From positions 1 to 5,711 of the forward strand of contig CALBST010000425.1 in assembly GCA_937967425.1 (NCBI GenBank): 5,711 nt of DNA. The letters are read 5' to 3'. Shown here piece after piece: positions 5,231 through 5,711 of the stretch. The notes under the pieces are model-generated. The model ran no database searches, had not been told where the DNA came from, and saw nothing but the letters and a program-made list of their open reading frames with translations. The DNA comes from an uncultured Caulobacteraceae bacterium. GTDB taxonomy: Bacteria > Pseudomonadota > Alphaproteobacteria > Caulobacterales > TH1-2. The position numbers and the translations under genes are program-made. Positions within the stretch are counted from its first letter, which is position 1. The number at the start of each line of letters is the position of its first letter.

Positions 5231-5711
5231 TGCCATTCCGCCTCGTCTTTCTAGGCCAGCTGGGCTCCGGCAAGAGCCACGTCGCGCGCGAGGCGGCGCG
5301 GCTGACGGGCGGCGTGGTGCTGCCCTTCGCGAAGGACGTGTATCGCCTCACCGAAGCCGTGCTTGGCCGCCCCGTCGACAAGAAAATCCCCGCCGATCGC
5401 GCGCTGCTCAAAACCATCGGCACCGATTGGGGCAGGGAAGGCCGCGCTGATGTCGATCCGATGCTGCAGCAGAAGCTTGCGGCGCTCTGGCCCGAGCGCC
5501 ACGGCTATGCCGACATCTGGGTCGATAGCTTCGTCCGCTACGCCGGCGCGCAACCAGAGTCGCACATCTTCAACGACGACACGCGCTTCCCAAACGAGCT
5601 TTGCCGCACTGTAGGGCTAGGCTTTCTGCCGTTCTATGTCGGCGTCTCCGAGGCCACACGCGCCCAGCGCCTGGCGCTGCGCGGTGAAGCGGTCGCGCCC
5701 GAAGCGTATTC
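5230..5711 (+). CDS. P-loop NTPase resembling deoxynucleoside monophosphate kinase (3' end outside window)
   Basis: The ATG at 5230 overlaps the preceding stop by one base, and the frame stays open to the window edge, giving 160 residues. MPFRLVFLGQLGSGKSHVAR contains a P-loop (GxxGSGKS, residues 9-16) for ATP binding. FAKDVYRLTEAVLG (33-46), LLKTIGTDWGRE (59-70) and FNDDTRFPNE (114-123) follow the order seen in the phage-type deoxynucleotide monophosphate kinase family, which phosphorylates dNMPs to dNDPs. A region ending VGVSEATRAQRLALRGE would contain the lid arginines. No ribosome binding site is needed if translation is coupled to the RusA gene. It could instead be a related P-loop kinase with another substrate; the family call is fairly good, the substrate unknown. 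Confidence 0.7.
   Translation, partial: MPFRLVFLGQLGSGKSHVAREAARLTGGVVLPFAKDVYRLTEAVLGRPVDKKIPADRALLKTIGTDWGREGRADVDPMLQQKLAALWPERHGYADIWVDSFVRYAGAQPESHIFNDDTRFPNELCRTVGLGFLPFYVGVSEATRAQRLALRGEAVAPEAY

Overview
The window is about 5.7 kb of GC-rich bacterial chromosome, most likely from an alphaproteobacterium. The best taxonomic clue is the block of a class II fumarase gene followed by a DUF4169 gene and a ribbon-helix-helix (RHH_4) gene, two small families typical of that class. A Caulobacterales or Hyphomonadaceae-like host is my guess and cannot be proved from this sequence. No rRNA, tRNA, CRISPR array, transposase or integrase is visible.

Layout. (1) Bases 1-377 (+) hold the C-terminal end of a cysteine-containing, probably exported protein whose start lies outside the window. 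(2) Bases 429-617 (+) encode a 62-residue single-pass membrane protein with a strong ribosome binding site just after a small perfect hairpin. (3) Bases 695-1687 and 1747-2790 (+) are two tandem TIR-domain genes. They are close paralogues over the TIR domain but carry different membrane parts: a four-helix DUF805 domain in the first, and one transmembrane helix plus a four-cysteine, probably periplasmic domain in the second. (4) Convergent to these, with only 4 bp between stop codons, the minus strand carries the RHH_4 gene (2795-3031) and the DUF4169 gene (3021-3209), which overlap by 11 bp. Upstream of them on the same strand is fumC (3397-4782). (5) Divergent from fumC are a RusA-type Holliday junction resolvase gene (4862-5230) and, overlapping its stop codon by 1 bp, a P-loop protein resembling deoxynucleoside monophosphate kinases (5230 to the window edge).

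How the parts may work together. The fumarase block is ordinary metabolism with two conserved small companions. The RusA/kinase pair joins two families best known from phages, but in a compact chromosomal setting without other phage genes. The most unusual part is the tandem TIR pair: both proteins put a TIR domain with an intact candidate catalytic glutamate on the cytoplasmic side of the membrane, through a Pro/Gln-rich linker, with different membrane or extracytoplasmic modules. A membrane-based sensing or defence role is plausible but is inference; the sequence shows only architecture and arrangement.
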